Part shown: piece after piece, positions 62,682-64,000 of the stretch
Layout: each line of letters starts with the position of its first letter
How positions within the stretch are numbered: the stretch's first letter is position 1
Assembly: GCA_965214055.1 (NCBI GenBank)
Contig: OZ243931.1
Location: 1,798,001 to 1,862,000 of the forward strand
From: WTGA01 sp965214055
GTDB taxonomy: Bacteria; Pseudomonadota; Gammaproteobacteria; Arenicellales; Poriferihabitantaceae
DNA: 64,000 nt
Direction of reading: 5' to 3'
Program-made: the position numbers and the translations under genes
Notes under the pieces: model-generated
Databases searched by the model: none
What the model was told of the DNA's origin: nothing
The model's input: only the letters and a program-made list of their open reading frames with translations

Positions 62682-63506
62682 ATGGCTTTAGTCAAACAAA
62701 AACCGACCACGCCGGGCAGCCGGGGCATGGTGAAAGTGGTTACCCCGGGCCTGCACAAGGGGAAACCCCATCGCCCGTTGCTGGAACCCAAAACGGCAAT
62801 CAGCGGACGAAACAATGCCGGGCGGATCACTGTCCGGCATCGTGGAGGCGGGCACAAGCGGCACTACCGGGTCATTGATTTCAAGCGCAACAAGGATGGC
62901 GTGCCGGCCACGGTAAAACGGATCGAGTATGACCCCAACCGAAGCGCCCACATCGCATTGCTGGTCTACCAGGATGGGGAGCATCGGTACATTATCGCAC
63001 CCCGGGGACTGTCAAAAGGAGAGACCGTTGTCTCGGGTCCCGGGGGGGGGTACAATGTGGGCAACTGCATGCCGCTTCGGAACATTCCCGTGGGGACCGT
63101 TGTGCACTGCATTGAATTGAAGCCTGGAAAAGGCGCACAACTGGCCCGTTCCGCCGGGGCGGCGGTCCAGTTTGTCGGTAAGGAAGGTGCCTACGCCCAA
63201 TTGAGACTGCGTTCAGGAGAAATGCGGAAGGTACACCTGGCCTGCCGGGCGACAATCGGGCAGGTCGGGAATGTTGAAAACAGTTTGCGCAAGTTGGGCA
63301 AGGCCGGTGCCAAGCGCTGGAGAGGGATTCGGCCTACTGTCCGCGGCGTAGCCATGAATCCGGTGGACCATCCTCACGGCGGTGGCGAAGGCCGTACATC
63401 GGGGGGCCGCGACCCGGTCTCACCCTGGGGCGTGCCGACCAAGGGATACCGCACCCGGGCAAACAAAAGGACATCTTCCATGATTATCCGCAGACGGAAA
63501 AAATAA
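62682..63506 (+). CDS. rplB: Ribosomal protein L2
   Basis: 274 residues, normal length. The C-terminal GVAMNPVDHPHGGGEGRTSG carries the conserved histidine near the peptidyl-transferase centre. It is needed for subunit joining. rpsS starts 2 nt after the stop. Confidence 0.98.
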   Translation: MALVKQKPTTPGSRGMVKVVTPGLHKGKPHRPLLEPKTAISGRNNAGRITVRHRGGGHKRHYRVIDFKRNKDGVPATVKRIEYDPNRSAHIALLVYQDGEHRYIIAPRGLSKGETVVSGPGGGYNVGNCMPLRNIPVGTVVHCIELKPGKGAQLARSAGAAVQFVGKEGAYAQLRLRSGEMRKVHLACRATIGQVGNVENSLRKLGKAGAKRWRGIRPTVRGVAMNPVDHPHGGGEGRTSGGRDPVSPWGVPTKGYRTRANKRTSSMIIRRRKK

Positions 63507-63508
63507 CC

Positions 63509-63781
63509 ATGCCACGATCCATTAGAAAAGGCCCATTTGTCGATTACCATCTTTGGTCGAAAGTGGAACGCTCGAGAGCGGAAAATTCCCGCAAGCCCAT
63601 TAAAACCTGGTCCCGTCGTTCAATGATCATGCCTGAATTCGTCGGCTTGACCATTGCCGTGCATAACGGAAGACAGCATGTCCCCATTTTGATCAATGAA
63701 AACATGGTGGGGCATAAACTGGGTGAATTCGCGCCGACGCGCACCTATCGCGGTCACGTCGCCGACAAGAAAACCAGGTAG
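63509..63781 (+). CDS. rpsS: Ribosomal protein S19
   Basis: 90 residues. MPRSIRKGPFVDYHLWSKVE start; HNGRQHVPILINENMVGHKL and FAPTRTYRGH are typical. It forms part of the 30S head with S13. Confidence 0.97.
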   Translation: MPRSIRKGPFVDYHLWSKVERSRAENSRKPIKTWSRRSMIMPEFVGLTIAVHNGRQHVPILINENMVGHKLGEFAPTRTYRGHVADKKTR

Positions 63782-63785
63782 AACC

Positions 63786-64000
63786 ATGCAGGTCAGATCA
63801 GTAACCAAATACGTCCGGCTGTCGGCCCAGAAATGTCGGTTGGTGGCGGACCAGATTCGCTTGCTTCCCGTGGAAAAGGCGTTGGAAGTGCTTGAATTCA
63901 GCAACAAGAAAGGATCCATACCGGTCAAGAAAGTACTCGATTCCGCCATCGCCAATGCAGAACACAATGAGGGGGCGGATATTGATGAATTGTGGGTCAA
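63786..64000 (+). CDS. rplV: Ribosomal protein L22, N-terminal part (cut by window edge)
   Basis: About 71 residues are visible from ATG 63786: VTKYVRLSAQKCRLVADQIR at 6-25 and VLDSAIANAEHNEG further on match L22 (E. coli 110 residues). The remainder lies beyond the window. It lines the exit tunnel with L4 and is next in the S10 operon. Confidence 0.96.
   Translation, partial: MQVRSVTKYVRLSAQKCRLVADQIRLLPVEKALEVLEFSNKKGSIPVKKVLDSAIANAEHNEGADIDELWV

Overview
The window looks like chromosomal DNA of a gammaproteobacterium. The evidence is gene order: rseP-bamA-skp-lpxD-fabZ-lpxA-lpxB-rnhB-dnaE, the tRNA block Thr(UGU)-Tyr-Gly-Thr(GGU)-tuf, secE-nusG-rplKAJL-rpoBC, rpsL-rpsG-fusA-tuf and the S10 operon. 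LPS and outer-membrane assembly genes show a Gram-negative envelope. I cannot name a genus. Most of the window is G+C-rich. The first ~8 kb is visibly more A+T-rich and looks acquired.

Layout. 1-7.9 kb: a minus-strand defence-type operon. In transcription order it holds a 58-residue protein, a DndD-like SMC ATPase, a small protein resembling Dnd-associated family 4, a PLD-nuclease/SF2 helicase, a DUF262-DUF1524 (GmrSD/SspE-like) protein and a second helicase cut by the window edge. A ~1.8 kb insertion sequence (8134-9934) with terminal inverted repeats sits just upstream, beside what looks like the 3' stub of a lost first gene. 10-15 kb: an orphan nucleotidyltransferase, then amgK, glnD and map on the minus strand. 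15-33 kb: rpsB (with a long C-terminal extension), tsf, frr (no pyrH), uppS, cdsA, dxr, rseP, bamA, skp, lpxD, fabZ, lpxA, lpxB, rnhB and dnaE, which together serve translation, isoprenoid and phospholipid precursors, envelope assembly and replication. 33-41 kb: ilvD, a decayed AAA ATPase, ispG, birA, coaX and a SPOR-domain protein. 41-44 kb: a tRNA cluster with tuf copy 1 and tRNA-Trp. 44-64 kb: secE-nusG, rplKAJL-rpoBC, rpsL-rpsG-fusA-tuf copy 2 and the start of the S10 operon (rpsJ-rplC-rplD-rplW-rplB-rpsS-rplV).

The most striking element is a 332-nt group I self-splicing intron (41220-41551) interrupting tRNA-Thr(UGU) directly after the last anticodon base. Its core closely resembles the Azoarcus tRNA-Ile ribozyme. 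It has compensatory changes in P4 and P7 and a guide triplet (GCA) matched to the UGU anticodon. Other noteworthy items are the defence operon with its unannotated small protein, two homogenised tuf copies with codon use unlike their neighbours, the ~185-residue S2 extension, and loss of pyrH from an otherwise very stable locus.
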